From assembly GCF_018131075.1 (NCBI RefSeq), contig NZ_JAFCLS010000004.1, positions 1 through 64,000 on the forward strand: DNA of 64,000 nucleotides, written 5' to 3'. The notes beneath the pieces are model-generated. The model was not told the origin of the DNA. It made no database searches and worked only from the letters and a program-made list of their open reading frames with translations. Numbering within the stretch: position 1 is the stretch's first letter; each line of letters opens with the position of its first letter. The stretch is from Bradyrhizobium sp. JYMT SZCCT0428 (GTDB lineage Bacteria; Pseudomonadota; Alphaproteobacteria; Rhizobiales; Xanthobacteraceae). The translations under genes were made by a program, and so were the position numbers. Below, in pieces: positions 40,087 to 50,200 of the stretch.

Positions 40087-41643
40087 TCAGCTCACCATGC
40101 GCTGGCGTTTTTCCCAATACGGCTTGCGCAACTCACGCTTCAGGATCTTGCCGGCGCCGGACAATGGCAGCGGGGTCTGTGTGACCTCGACACTGCGCGG
40201 GCACTTGTAACCTGCGATCAGCGTCTTGCAGAAATCCATCAACTCGTCGGGAGTTGCGCTCGCGCCAGGCTTCGGAACGACAATGGCGTGAACCTGCTCG
40301 CCCCAGCGCTCGCTCGGGATACCGATCACGGCGCATTGCGCCACCGACGGATGCTGCGCCAGAGCGTTCTCGACCTCGGCCGAATAGACATTCTCGCCGC
40401 CGGAGATGATCATGTCCTTGACGCGGTCGACCACGTAGACGAAGCCGTCCTCATCCATGTAGCCGCCGTCGCCGGTGTGCATCCAGCCGTCGATGACCGC
40501 CTTGGCGGTTTCCTCCGGCCGCTCCCAATAGCCCATCATCACATTGTCGCCGCGCACCGCGATCTCGCCGACGGTGCCCGTGGGCACCACCTTGTCATCG
40601 GCATCGACGATCCTGACCTCGCAACCCAGCGTGGGACGGCCGGCGCCGCGATGCCGCCCCTTGGCGCGGCCATCGCCGATATGCTCCTTCCAGTGCAGTA
40701 TCGTCGCGATCGGCGACAATTCCGTCATGCCGTAGGCTTGCGTGAAGTGCACATTGGGGAGCGCTTTCATGGCGCGGCTGAGCACGGCATCGCTGATGAC
40801 GGAAGCGCCATAGGTGATACCCGTCAGCGACGACAGGTCGTACTCGCCGAGTTTCGGATGATCGACGAACATCTGGATCATGGTCGGCACCAGCAGCACG
40901 TCGGTCACGCGATCGCGCTGCATCGCGCCGGCGACGCCGTCGGGCGTAAAGCCCTGGATGATGACGTTGGAGCCGCCGCTCAGCAGCACCGAGTACATCG
41001 CCGCCCCGTTGGCAAGGTGGAACATCGGCGCGGCGTGCAGATAGACCGTGCTGCTCGGCCACAGGCCTTCGCCGAGTGCGTTCAGCGCATTGACCATCAG
41101 ATTGCCGTGGCTGAGCATCACGCCCTTGGAGCGTCCGGTGGTGCCGCCGGTATAGAAGATGCCGGCGAGATCCTCGCTTTTGCGCATCGCATCCGGCATC
41201 GGCGCGCTGCGCGCGATCAACGCCTCATACGCCTCCATGCCGGCGGGGGCGTCGCCGTCATCGGCATAGATCAGCTTGAGATCCGGGATCGCCTGAGCAA
41301 GCGTCGCGCCGACCGCAGCGAAAGCCTTGTCGACGAACAGGATGCCGGCGCGGCAGTCGCGCATGGCGTCTTCGTTCTCCAGCGGGCTCCAGCGGATGTT
41401 GAGCGGCACGATCACGGTGCCGGACCAGCCGGCCGCAAGATAAAGCTCGAGATAGCGATCGGAATTGAGCGACAGGATCGCGACACGGTCGCCGGCCTGC
41501 GCGCCAAGGGCCCGGATGCCGGCGGCAAGCCGCGCCACGCGGTCGCCGACCTCGCGCCAGTTTTTCTTGCGGTCGCCATAGACGATGGCAAGGCCGTTCG
41601 GGTTGATCTGCAGCGCGCGCCGCAGGCCGTGCGTGATGTTCAT
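40087..41643 (-). CDS. Acyl-CoA synthetase (AMP-forming fatty acid-CoA ligase)
   Basis: The product has 518 residues. The adenylate-forming P-loop is 'YTGGTTGRSKGVMLSHGN', 'QAYGMTEL' is motif A5, 'YMDEDGFVYVVDRVKDMIISGGENVYS' contains A7-A8, and the catalytic Lys lies near the end in 'PLSGAGKILKRELR'. It activates an acyl chain for the beta-oxidation genes in the divergent operon. Its ATG overlaps the tetR stop (ATGA), so the two are coupled. Confidence 0.93.
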   Translation of the reverse strand: MNITHGLRRALQINPNGLAIVYGDRKKNWREVGDRVARLAAGIRALGAQAGDRVAILSLNSDRYLELYLAAGWSGTVIVPLNIRWSPLENEDAMRDCRAGILFVDKAFAAVGATLAQAIPDLKLIYADDGDAPAGMEAYEALIARSAPMPDAMRKSEDLAGIFYTGGTTGRSKGVMLSHGNLMVNALNALGEGLWPSSTVYLHAAPMFHLANGAAMYSVLLSGGSNVIIQGFTPDGVAGAMQRDRVTDVLLVPTMIQMFVDHPKLGEYDLSSLTGITYGASVISDAVLSRAMKALPNVHFTQAYGMTELSPIATILHWKEHIGDGRAKGRHRGAGRPTLGCEVRIVDADDKVVPTGTVGEIAVRGDNVMMGYWERPEETAKAVIDGWMHTGDGGYMDEDGFVYVVDRVKDMIISGGENVYSAEVENALAQHPSVAQCAVIGIPSERWGEQVHAIVVPKPGASATPDELMDFCKTLIAGYKCPRSVEVTQTPLPLSGAGKILKRELRKPYWEKRQRMVS

Positions 41644-42335
41644 TTCCGTCCTCCCTTTGCCGGCCGGCTTTTCTTGGGTGTTGCCGGGCCGCGTTTGCTT
41701 GCCGGGGCTTTTGCCAGCCCTTCGGTGAGTTGAGCCGCGAACCGGCTGGCGACGGCTTCCGCCGACCACGCGCCGTCGCGCTGATACCAATGACCGATCC
41801 AGTTCAGTGAACCTGCGATGGCAAACGCCGTGAGTTTCGGGTCGCACGGCTTGATCGAACCGTCGGCGACGCCGTCGGCGAGGTACTTGCGAAAGGTCCG
41901 GTCGATGCGCTTCTTGGCGGCGCGGACGATCTTCTGGTTTTCCGCGGTCAGGTCGCGCGCATCGAACCGCACCAGACTGGCGCCGGAATCAGTCGTCATC
42001 TGCTCGGCATAAGCCTGGATCAGCTTGCGCAGCTTGGCGAGCGCATTGCCGCCGCCTTTGTCGATTGCAGCGATGAACTCGTCGACGATTTCCTGCCCTA
42101 ACGCCCAGCATTCGAACAGGATCTCGTCCTTGCTGCGGAAATAATTGTACAGCGCCGGCTTGGTAATGTTCAGCCGCTCGGCGACATCGTTCAGCGTGAC
42201 GCGGTGATAGCCCTGCTCGAGAAACAGCCGCACCGCGGTGCGCAGCACGGCTTCGCGTTTCTCGTCGCGCGCACGGCGGCGGCTCTCGAACGGCATCCAT
42301 GGCGATGGATTGGTTTCGGGTGACTGCGCATCCAT
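41640..42335 (-). CDS. TetR family transcriptional regulator
   Basis: The product has 231 residues. The helix-turn-helix is 'GYHRVTLNDVAERLNITKPALYNYFRSKDEIL', and the C-terminal half is the ligand domain of a fatty-acyl-CoA-type TetR. Basic low-complexity residues end the protein. The start at 42335 (MDAQSPETNPSP) is chosen; the frame opens 34 codons earlier through the operator and is not coding. The perfect palindrome 48 bases upstream is its likely operator, controlling this gene and the divergent thiolase operon. Confidence 0.93.
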   Translation of the reverse strand: MDAQSPETNPSPWMPFESRRRARDEKREAVLRTAVRLFLEQGYHRVTLNDVAERLNITKPALYNYFRSKDEILFECWALGQEIVDEFIAAIDKGGGNALAKLRKLIQAYAEQMTTDSGASLVRFDARDLTAENQKIVRAAKKRIDRTFRKYLADGVADGSIKPCDPKLTAFAIAGSLNWIGHWYQRDGAWSAEAVASRFAAQLTEGLAKAPASKRGPATPKKSRPAKGGRK

Positions 42336-42382
42336 CCTGATTCTTGCCTGCTCTGCATTGACGGGCTCCGTCGGCCCGTATA

Positions 42383-42396
42383 TTACCCATGGGTAA
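42383..42396. promoter_or_regulatory. Perfect palindrome, likely TetR operator
   Basis: ttacccatgggtaa is an exact 14-base palindrome between the divergent tetR and thiolase genes. A second, partly matching site shares 'atgggtaa' at 42408-42415, 19 bases on. The arrangement suggests two bound repressor dimers on one face of the helix, releasing on an acyl-CoA. Confidence 0.75.
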
Positions 42397-42430
42397 GAAA
42401 AAGTCCAATGGGTAATAAAGGGAGCACACC

Positions 42431-43615
42431 ATGGCATCCAGCGTCTATGTTGCCGGCGTCGGCATGATCCCCTTCGTCAAACCGGGCGCGAACGCGCCCT
42501 ACCCGGTGATGGGCGCGGAAGCGACCAGGCTCGCGCTGGCTGACGCCGGCGTCGGCTACGAGATGATCCAGCAGGCCTATGCCGGCTACGTCTACGGCGA
42601 TTCAACCTGCGGGCAGCGCGCGCTGTACCAGGTCGGCATGACCGGCATCCCCATCATCAACGTCAACAACAATTGCTCGACCGGTTCGACCGCGCTGTTC
42701 ATGGCGCGGCAGGCGATTGAATCAGGCGCGCTCGATTGCGTGCTCGCGCTCGGCTTCGAGCAGATGAAACCCGGCGCGCTCGGCGCTGTCTTCACCGACC
42801 GGCCGAGCGCGTTTGACGAGTTTGACGCCGCGGCCGACAAATTGGTCGACGCGCAAGGCGTCCCGCTGGCGCTGCGCTATTTCGGCGGCGCCGGTCTCAG
42901 CCACATGAAGAAATACGGCACGCCGCTGACCTCGTTCGCCAAGGTGCGGGCCAAGGCGAGCCGGCATGCCAAGAACAATCCGCTGGCGCTGTTCCGCAAG
43001 GAAGTCAGCGCTGACGATGTCATGAACGATCAGGTGATCTGGCCCGGCGTGATGACGCGGCTGATGGCCTGCCCGCCGACTTGCGGGGGTGCGGCGGCCG
43101 TATTGGTCTCGGAGAAATTCGCCAGCAAGCATGGCCTGCGCAAGGACGTTCGGATCGCGGCGCAGGCGATGACCACCGATACGCCCTCCACCTTCAAGGC
43201 CGGCGACATGATGCAGGTGGTGGGCTTCGACATGACGCGCGCCGCGGCGAACAAGGTCTATGAGGCCGCCGGCATCGGTCCTGACGATCTCAACGTCGTC
43301 GAACTGCATGACTGCTTCGCGCATAATGAGCTGATCACCTATGAGGCGCTGGGCCTGTGCCCCGACGGCGGCGCGGAGCGCTTCATCGACGACGGCAACA
43401 ACACCTATGGCGGCAAGACCGTGACCAATCCGTCCGGCGGCCTGCTGTCCAAGGGCCATCCGCTCGGCGCCACCGGCCTCGCGCAATGCTACGAACTGAC
43501 GCATCAGTTGCGCGGTTCGGCGGAAGCGCGACAGGTGGACGGCGCAAGGCGCGCCCTGCAGCACAATCTCGGCCTCGGCGGCGCCTGCGTCGTCACGCTC
43601 TACGAACGCGCCTGA
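42431..43615 (+). CDS. Thiolase / lipid-transfer protein (SCP-x type)
   Basis: The product has 394 residues. The nucleophile is Cys82 in 'NNNCSTGSTAL', and 'LHDCFAHNE' and 'SGGLLSKGHPLGATGLAQ' give the His and second Cys region of the SCP-x thiolases. It cleaves 3-oxoacyl-CoA in the last step of a beta-oxidation cycle. First gene of the operon 35 bases after the second half-operator; the MaoC pair follows nine bases later. Confidence 0.93.
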   Translation: MASSVYVAGVGMIPFVKPGANAPYPVMGAEATRLALADAGVGYEMIQQAYAGYVYGDSTCGQRALYQVGMTGIPIINVNNNCSTGSTALFMARQAIESGALDCVLALGFEQMKPGALGAVFTDRPSAFDEFDAAADKLVDAQGVPLALRYFGGAGLSHMKKYGTPLTSFAKVRAKASRHAKNNPLALFRKEVSADDVMNDQVIWPGVMTRLMACPPTCGGAAAVLVSEKFASKHGLRKDVRIAAQAMTTDTPSTFKAGDMMQVVGFDMTRAAANKVYEAAGIGPDDLNVVELHDCFAHNELITYEALGLCPDGGAERFIDDGNNTYGGKTVTNPSGGLLSKGHPLGATGLAQCYELTHQLRGSAEARQVDGARRALQHNLGLGGACVVTLYERA

Positions 43616-43624
43616 GGCCCTGAC

Positions 43625-44080
43625 ATGATTGACCCCTCCCTCGTCGGCCGCAGCCTTTCGCCTGTCACCGCGCATGTCGAGCCAGGACGCCTGCGTTATT
43701 TCCGCGAGACGCTGGGCGAGACCAATCCGGTCTATGGCGATGCCCGGGCCGCGCAGGCCGCCGGCTATGCCGCGACGCCGGTGCCGCCGACCTATCTATT
43801 CTGCCTTGAGATGATGGACGCGGAACAGGCCTTCGAGTTCATCACCGTCATCGGCGTCGACATCGGGCGCCTGCTGCATGGCGAACAGCGCTTCACCTAC
43901 CGCGCGCCCGTGGTGGTCGGCGACACGCTCAAGTTCCAGCCGCGCATCGTCAGCGTCGCCGACAAAAAGGGGGGCGCGATGACGCTGGTCGGCATCGAAA
44001 CCAAAGTCACCAATCAGAACGGCACCCACGTCGCGGACGTCTCGCGGACCGTGGTGGTGCTCAATCCCAAAACCGCATGA
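43625..44080 (+). CDS. MaoC-like dehydratase, N-terminal type subunit
   Basis: The product has 151 residues, a hotdog fold close to the N-terminal half of double-hotdog hydratases ('FRETLGETNPVYGDARAAQAAGY', 'PPTYLFCLE'). The catalytic His of hydratase 2 is replaced here (NPVYGD in place of NPIHxD), so it is probably the structural partner of the next gene, whose ATG overlaps its stop. Confidence 0.88.
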   Translation: MIDPSLVGRSLSPVTAHVEPGRLRYFRETLGETNPVYGDARAAQAAGYAATPVPPTYLFCLEMMDAEQAFEFITVIGVDIGRLLHGEQRFTYRAPVVVGDTLKFQPRIVSVADKKGGAMTLVGIETKVTNQNGTHVADVSRTVVVLNPKTA

Positions 44081-44493
44081 GTACCGCCGTGAAAGCTCAA
44101 CCCGCGATAGGCGACCGTCTCGTGCACAAGGTGTTTCCGCCAATCAGCCGCCACACGCTGGCGCTCTATTGCGGCGCCTCGGGCGACCACAATCCGATCC
44201 ATGTCGACCTGGATTTCGCCAGGGCCGCCGGTTATCCTGACGTCTTCACCCACGGCATGCTGGTCATGGGCTATCTCGGCCAGGCGCTGACCGATGCGGT
44301 CCCTCCCCCGCGGCTTCGCATGTTCTCGACGCGCTTCGTCGCGATCACGCAGCTCGGTGCACGCCTGACCTGCGAGGGGCATGTTGCCGAATTCGTCGAG
44401 CATGATGGCGAGCGATGCGCGAAGCTGGCGCTGACGACCAAAGACGAGAACGGCGATCTCAAGCTCGCCGGCGAAGCCGTCATCGCACTCTGA
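44077..44493 (+). CDS. MaoC-like (R)-enoyl-CoA hydratase, catalytic subunit
   Basis: The product has 138 residues with the complete hydratase-2 motif 'YCGASGDHNPIHVDLDFA' (Asp and His) and 'FTHGMLVMGYLG'. With the preceding subunit it would form a heteromeric hydratase like those of steroid side-chain degradation, hydrating an enoyl-CoA. The ATGA overlap couples translation. Confidence 0.92.
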   Translation: MSTAVKAQPAIGDRLVHKVFPPISRHTLALYCGASGDHNPIHVDLDFARAAGYPDVFTHGMLVMGYLGQALTDAVPPPRLRMFSTRFVAITQLGARLTCEGHVAEFVEHDGERCAKLALTTKDENGDLKLAGEAVIAL

Positions 44494-44506
44494 TCAGGGA
44501 AAACAA

Positions 44507-45334
44507 ATGACCAAGCTCAAGGGAAAAGTCGCACTGATCACGGGATCGGGGCGAGGCATCGGCCGCGCGATCGCGCTGAAACTTGCCAGCGAGGGCGCGA
44601 AGGTCGTGGTCAACGATCTCGATGCAGCGCCGGGCGACGCCGTCGCCGCGGAAATCCGCAAGGGCGGCGGCGAAGCCATCGCGATCAACGGCAGTGTTTC
44701 CGAATCCGGCTTCTCCGACCGTTTCGTCGGAGCAGCCATGGAGACATTCGGCGGCCTCGACATCATCATCAACAACGCCGGTTATACCTGGGACTCGACG
44801 ATCCAGAAGATGACCGACGAACAGTTCCAGGCCATGCTGGACGTCCATTTGGTCGCACCGTTCCGTCTGCTGCGTGCCGCCTCCGAGCCGATCCGGATCA
44901 TGGCAAAGAAAGAGGCCGAAGCCGGCCGCGAAGTGTTTCGCAAGGTGGTCAACATCTCCTCGATTGCCGGGCTTTACGGTAACGCAGGCCAGGCCAGTTA
45001 TTCGTCGGCCAAGGCTTCGCTGGTCGGGCTGACGCGCACGCTGTGCAAGGAATGGGGACGCTACAAGGTCAACGTCAATTGCGTGGCCTTCGGCCTGATC
45101 AATACCCGCCTGACCCAGCCGATCGAAACCCAGCAGAAAACCATCGACGTCGCCGGCCGTGACATCAAGGTCGGCGTCCAGCCCCAGATGCTCGACGCGA
45201 TGGCGAGAATGATTCCGCTCGGACGCGGCGGCACACCGGAGGAAGCGGCGGACGCCGTCTATCTGTTCTGCAGCCCGGAATCGAACTACATCAGTGGGCA
45301 AGTCGTCGTCTGCGGTGGCGGCCTCATCATCTGA
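44507..45334 (+). CDS. Short-chain dehydrogenase/reductase
   Basis: The product has 275 residues. 'ITGSGRGIGRAIALKLA' is the NAD(P) loop, 'IINNAG' the family motif, Ser in 'VNISSIAGL' and 'YSSAKASLVG' (Tyr and Lys) the active site. In this operon it most likely oxidises the 3-hydroxyacyl-CoA. The insert 'MAKKEAEAGREVFRKV' before the Ser strand is longer than usual and resembles 17-beta-hydroxysteroid dehydrogenase type 4-like enzymes. Confidence 0.93.
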   Translation: MTKLKGKVALITGSGRGIGRAIALKLASEGAKVVVNDLDAAPGDAVAAEIRKGGGEAIAINGSVSESGFSDRFVGAAMETFGGLDIIINNAGYTWDSTIQKMTDEQFQAMLDVHLVAPFRLLRAASEPIRIMAKKEAEAGREVFRKVVNISSIAGLYGNAGQASYSSAKASLVGLTRTLCKEWGRYKVNVNCVAFGLINTRLTQPIETQQKTIDVAGRDIKVGVQPQMLDAMARMIPLGRGGTPEEAADAVYLFCSPESNYISGQVVVCGGGLII

Positions 45335-45346
45335 CGCGAGGGATCA

Positions 45347-46492
45347 ATGCAATATCGTTCATCCTGGATGACGGAGGAACTGGACGTCTTTCGCGACCAG
45401 TTTCGCAAGTTCCTCGCCAAGGATCTGGCGCCGCATGCGGAGAAATGGCGCGACCAGAAGATGGTCGACCGCTCCGCCTGGCGCGGGCTCGGCGAAATGG
45501 GCGCCCTGCTTCCGAGCGTGCCGGAAGCCTATGGCGGGCTGGGCGCCAGCTTCGCCTATGAAGCGGCCGTGATCGAGGATCTCGAAACCGTGGTACCCGA
45601 AGTGACGACCGGGTACTCGGTGCATAGCGCAATCGTCGCGCATTACATTTTGAACTACGGGTCCGAGGAACAGAAGCGGCGCTGGTTGCCGAAAATGGCC
45701 AGCGGCGAGTTCGTCGGCGCCATCGCCATGACCGAACCCGGCACCGGCTCCGATTTACAGGGCGTCCGCACGACGGCCCGAAAGCAAGGCAACAACTACG
45801 TCATCAACGGCCAGAAGACGTTCATTACCAACGGCCAGGCCGCCGACCTGATCATCGTGGTCGCGCGCACCGGCGAGCCCGGCGCCAAGGGTATCTCACT
45901 GATCGTGCTTGAAGCCGAAGGCAATGACGGTTTCCGCCGCGGGCGCAACCTCGACAAGATCGGCCTGCACGCATCCGACACGTCCGAATTGTTCTTCGAC
46001 AATGCGGTGGCGCCGCCGGAAAACCTGCTGGGCAGCGAGGAAGGCAACGGCTTCGTGCAGTTGATGCAGCAATTGCCGCAGGAGCGCCTCTCGCTGGCCG
46101 TCGGCGCCGTGGCGTCGATGGAGCGCGCGATCAAGCTGACCGCCGACTACACCAAGGAGCGCAAGGCATTCGGCAAGCCGATCATCGAATTCCAGAATAC
46201 CGCTTTCAAACTGGCGGAGCGCAAGACCGAGGCCATGATTGCACGTGTGTTCGTCGACTGGTGCGTCGAGCGCCTCGTCGCCGGTGAACTCGATACCGTG
46301 ACCGCTTCCATGGCAAAATGGTGGACTTCGCAGAAGCAGGTGGAAACCGCGGACGAATGCCTGCAGCTCCACGGCGGCTACGGTTACATGGAGGAATATC
46401 CGATCGCGCGGATGTTCGTGGATGCGCGGATCCAGAAGATCTACGGCGGCACCAACGAGATCATGAAGCTGTTGATCGCGCGGTCGCTCTAA
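45347..46492 (+). CDS. Acyl-CoA dehydrogenase
   Basis: The product has 381 residues. '[18 protein letters not shown]' is the FAD-binding motif and '[30 protein letters not shown]' the C-terminal signature. The Glu of the medium-chain Y-E-G-T motif is Gly, so the base is probably the Glu in '[10 protein letters not shown]', as in isovaleryl/long-chain types. It makes the enoyl-CoA for the MaoC pair. Last gene of the operon. Confidence 0.94.
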   Translation: MQYRSSWMTEELDVFRDQFRKFLAKDLAPHAEKWRDQKMVDRSAWRGLGEMGALLPSVPEAYGGLGASFAYEAAVIEDLETVVPEVTTGYSVHSAIVAHYILNYGSEEQKRRWLPKMASGEFVGAIAMTEPGTGSDLQGVRTTARKQGNNYVINGQKTFITNGQAADLIIVVARTGEPGAKGISLIVLEAEGNDGFRRGRNLDKIGLHASDTSELFFDNAVAPPENLLGSEEGNGFVQLMQQLPQERLSLAVGAVASMERAIKLTADYTKERKAFGKPIIEFQNTAFKLAERKTEAMIARVFVDWCVERLVAGELDTVTASMAKWWTSQKQVETADECLQLHGGYGYMEEYPIARMFVDARIQKIYGGTNEIMKLLIARSL

Positions 46493-46573
46493 CAGGAGGT
46501 CGCGACGATGCCGGACTGCCGCGGTCCGCGGCTCATCGCCCGGCTCCGAGCCGCTGCGGGCCTCAGCTGAGGC

Positions 46574-47101
46574 TTAGTCCGCTAATTGTAGTTCGGCGAG
46601 CGTCGTTCTCGCCGTCGGCTCGTCCAGCGCAATAAGGTCGGCCGGTCCTGTATTGTCGCTGCCGGACGTTGCAACGGACGCAACCAGAGCCCCAGCCAAT
46701 CCCGCAACCATGGTCGTGCCGGTTACCGCGTCATGCCTCGCGCTCGATTTTACCAGAAAGAAATAAGTGCGGCCGGGCGCCGTGGTGAAATCTCGCCTGG
46801 ACTCGCCGGGAAACATCACTTCGGTCGCAGTGAGTTGGTGCGGACCGGCCGGGAGATCGGCATAGGCGTAGGTTCCGACCACCACCTTGCCCATTGGACT
46901 GCCGTCCAGCTTCACATCACAGGCGCAAAGGGACATCGACAGCCCGTCGCGCTTTCGTTGAAGCACCACTACCCGGGACTGTCCAGGTTTTGGCGGACCG
47001 ATCTTCTGCGACATCACCGCATAGTCTGTTCCGACTTTGGCCGTCATACAGCCCGACAACAGCAACGCGCCCGACAGCAAGGCAATTCCACGCTTCAACA
47101 T
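46574..47101 (-). CDS. DUF2846-like lipoprotein
   Basis: The product has 175 residues with a lipoprotein signal peptide; the lipobox is L-S-G-C at Cys18. The mature part has 'VKLDGSPMGKVVVGTYAYADLPAGPH' and 'APGRTYFFLVK', the pattern of the DUF2846 family of beta-sandwich lipoproteins. The C-terminal third is Gly/Ala/Ser/Thr-rich. It stands convergent with the acyl-CoA dehydrogenase operon. Function unknown. Confidence 0.85.
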   Translation of the reverse strand: MLKRGIALLSGALLLSGCMTAKVGTDYAVMSQKIGPPKPGQSRVVVLQRKRDGLSMSLCACDVKLDGSPMGKVVVGTYAYADLPAGPHQLTATEVMFPGESRRDFTTAPGRTYFFLVKSSARHDAVTGTTMVAGLAGALVASVATSGSDNTGPADLIALDEPTARTTLAELQLAD

Positions 47102-47201
47102 AACGCCCCCAGCACTATCCCGGCGAGGACATAGCCGAGAACATCGTGAGGTTGCAATAGCTGTGCCGTGTTATCCGAGTGACCGGTTAATTGCCCAGCG
47201 C

Positions 47202-50200
47202 CTACAGCGTCTGCACGTCGACCACGCCCGACACCGCCTTGATCGCGCCGGCGATTTGCGGCGAGACCTTGAAGCGGCCGGGAAGCTTCATCTCGACCTC
47301 GGTTTCGAGGTCGATCATGATCACCAGCGAGACGTCGCCATCGGCGCCGCCCAACGGCGCGGGCGCCGGTTTCGCCGGCAGGCCCTTTGGCGCACCGGGC
47401 ACGACCGGCTCCGGCATGTTCAGCCGTCGCGCGATCGAATCCAGCGGCTTGGTATCGCGAACGAAAATCCGCAGGCCCTTCTGGGTTTTGGCCGCCGCAT
47501 CATCCAGCGGCTCGGCGTGCAGCACCCTCGCCCGCACGTCCTCGCCCTGCAGTTCGGCGCCGAGCTGCAGCAGCACGGCAGCCCCCGGCTCCAGCACGTC
47601 GCGATATTGCGCGAGGCCTTCGGAGAACAGCACCGCTTCGAAATGGCCCGTCGGGTCGGACAGGCCCATGATGCCCATCTTGTTGCCGGTCTTGGTCCGC
47701 CGCTCCATGCGCGAGACGACCGTGGCCGCGACCTTGCCGGCGGTCGCGCCGGTTTTGACCGCGCGCGAGAATTCCGCCCAGGACTGCACGCGCAGCCGCT
47801 TCAACACCGTGGCATAGTCATCGAGCGGATGGCCCGACAGGAAGAAGCCGATGGCGTCGTATTCGCGCCGCAGCCGCTCGGCCGGCAACCACGGTTCGAT
47901 CTGCGGCAGCATGATGGTCGGAGCATCCGCGGCACCGCCGAACATGTCGTTCTGCCCGATCGTCGACGCCTCATGGCTGCGCTGGCAGGCGGCCAGAATA
48001 GCCTCGGCGCCGCCGAATACCCGCGCGCGGTTTGAATCGAGCGTGTCGAAAGCGCCGGCTGCCGCCAGGCTTTCGATGACGCGCTTGTTGATGGCGCGCG
48101 GATTAACGCGCGCGGCGAAATCGGCGAGCGAGGTGAACAGCCCTTTGCGCCGTTCCTCCACGATCAGTTCGACTGCCTGCGGGCCGACGCCCTTCAGCGC
48201 GGCCAGCGCATAATAGATGGTGTTTTCGCCAACCTCGAAGGTCGCACCCGAGCGATTGATGTTGGGCGCCTCGACCTTGATGCCGAGCCGCTGCGCCTCG
48301 GCGCGAAACTCGCTGAGCTTGTCGGTGTTGTTGAGTTCGAGCGTCATCGACGCGGCCAGGAACTCGACCGGATAATGCGCCTTCATATAGGCGGTGTGAT
48401 ACGACACCAGCGCGTAGGCCGCGGCGTGGCTCTTGTTGAAGCCGTAGTCGGCGAATTTTGCGAGCAGTTCGAAGATCGTATCGGCCTGCCCCTTCGGCAC
48501 GCCGTTCTTGACCGCCCCGGCGACGAAGATCGCGCGCTGCTTCTCCATCTCGGCGCGGATCTTCTTGCCCATCGCCCGGCGCAGCAGGTCGGCGTCGCCG
48601 AGCGAGTAGCCGGCCATCACCTGGGCGATCTGCATCACCTGTTCCTGGTAGATGATGACGCCGAAGGTTTCCTTCAGGATCGGCTCCAGGATCGGATGGA
48701 GATATTCCGGCTCCTCGTCACCGTGCTTGCGCGCGCAATAGGTCGGGATGTTAGCCATCGGGCCGGGGCGGTAGAGCGCCACCAGCGCGATGATGTCCTC
48801 AAAGCGGTCGGGCCGCATGTCGACCAGCGCGCGCCGCATGCCCTGGCTTTCCACCTGGAACACGCCGACCACATCGCCCCTGGCCAGCATCTGGTAGCTC
48901 GGGGCGTCTTCGATCGGCAGCGTTGCGAGATCGACGTGGATATTGCGTTGCCTGAGCAGTTTGACCGCGACGTCGAGCACGGTCAGCGTCTTCAGGCCGA
49001 GAAAGTCGAACTTCACGAGGCCGGCGGGCTCGACCCATTTCATGTTGAACTGGGTCACCGGCATGTCGGATTTGGGATCGCGGTAGAGCGGCACCAGTTC
49101 GCTCAAAGGACGATCGCCGATCACAATGCCGGCGGCGTGCGTCGAAGCGTGCCGGGTCAGTCCTTCCAGGCGCTGCGCGATGTCGAAGGCGCGCGCCACG
49201 ACGGGATCTTCGTCGCGGAATGCCTGCAGTTTTGGTTCGCTCTCGATCGCAGCAGCCAGCGTTACCGGGGCTGCGGGATTCTGCGGCACCAGTTTGGTCA
49301 GTTTGTCGACCTGCCCGTAAGGCATCTGCAGCACGCGGCCGACGTCGCGCAGCACGCCCCTCGCTTGCAGCGTTCCGAAGGTGATGATCTGCGCCACCTG
49401 ATCGCGGCCGTAGCGCTGCTGCACGTAGTCGATGACCTCGCCGCGGCGATCCTGGCAGAAGTCGATGTCGAAGTCCGGCATCGAGACGCGCTCGGGATTG
49501 AGGAAGCGCTCGAACAGCAGGCCAAAGCGAAGCGGATCGAGGTCGGTGATGGTCAGCGCATAGGCCACCAGCGATCCCGCGCCCGAGCCGCGGCCCGGCC
49601 CGACCGGAATGTCGTTGTCCTTGGCCCATTTGATGAAGTCGGAAACGATCAGGAAGTAGCCCGCATAGTTCATGCGGTTGATGACGTCGATCTCGAACGC
49701 CAGCCGCTTCTGGTAGTCCTCCTCCGAGGTGCCCTGCGACAGGCCATGTACCGAAAGGCGCCTGGCAAGCCCCTCCTCGGCCTGACGCTTCAGTTCGGCA
49801 GCCTCTTCGCCAACTGCATCGGATCCCGATCCCGCGCCGACCGTAAAGCGCGGCAGGATCGGCTTGCGCGTCATCGGCCGGAACGAACAGCGTTCGGCGA
49901 TCTCGACGGTGGAAGCTAGGGCCTCCGGAATGTCGGCGAACAGGACCGCCATCTCGGCGCGGGTCTTGAAGCGGTGATCCGGCGTCAGCTGTTCGCGGTC
50001 GGTCTCGGCGATCAGGCGGCCGCCGGCGATGCAGAGCAGCGCGTCGTGGGCTTCGTAGTCGTCAGTGCTTGCGAAATACGGCTCGTTGGTCGCGACCAGC
50101 GGCAGGCCCTTGGCATAGGCGAGATCGATCAGGCCCGATTCGACACGACGCTCCTTGTCGATGCCGTGGCGCTGCAATTCGACATAGAGGCGGTCGCCGA

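Noticed and set aside
39769..41733. A 654-codon open frame on the plus strand
   Set aside because: Shadow of the acyl-CoA synthetase and its neighbours; no recognisable domain.
48375..49919. A 514-codon open frame on the plus strand
   Set aside because: Shadow of dnaE; the dnaE frame has all polymerase motifs.
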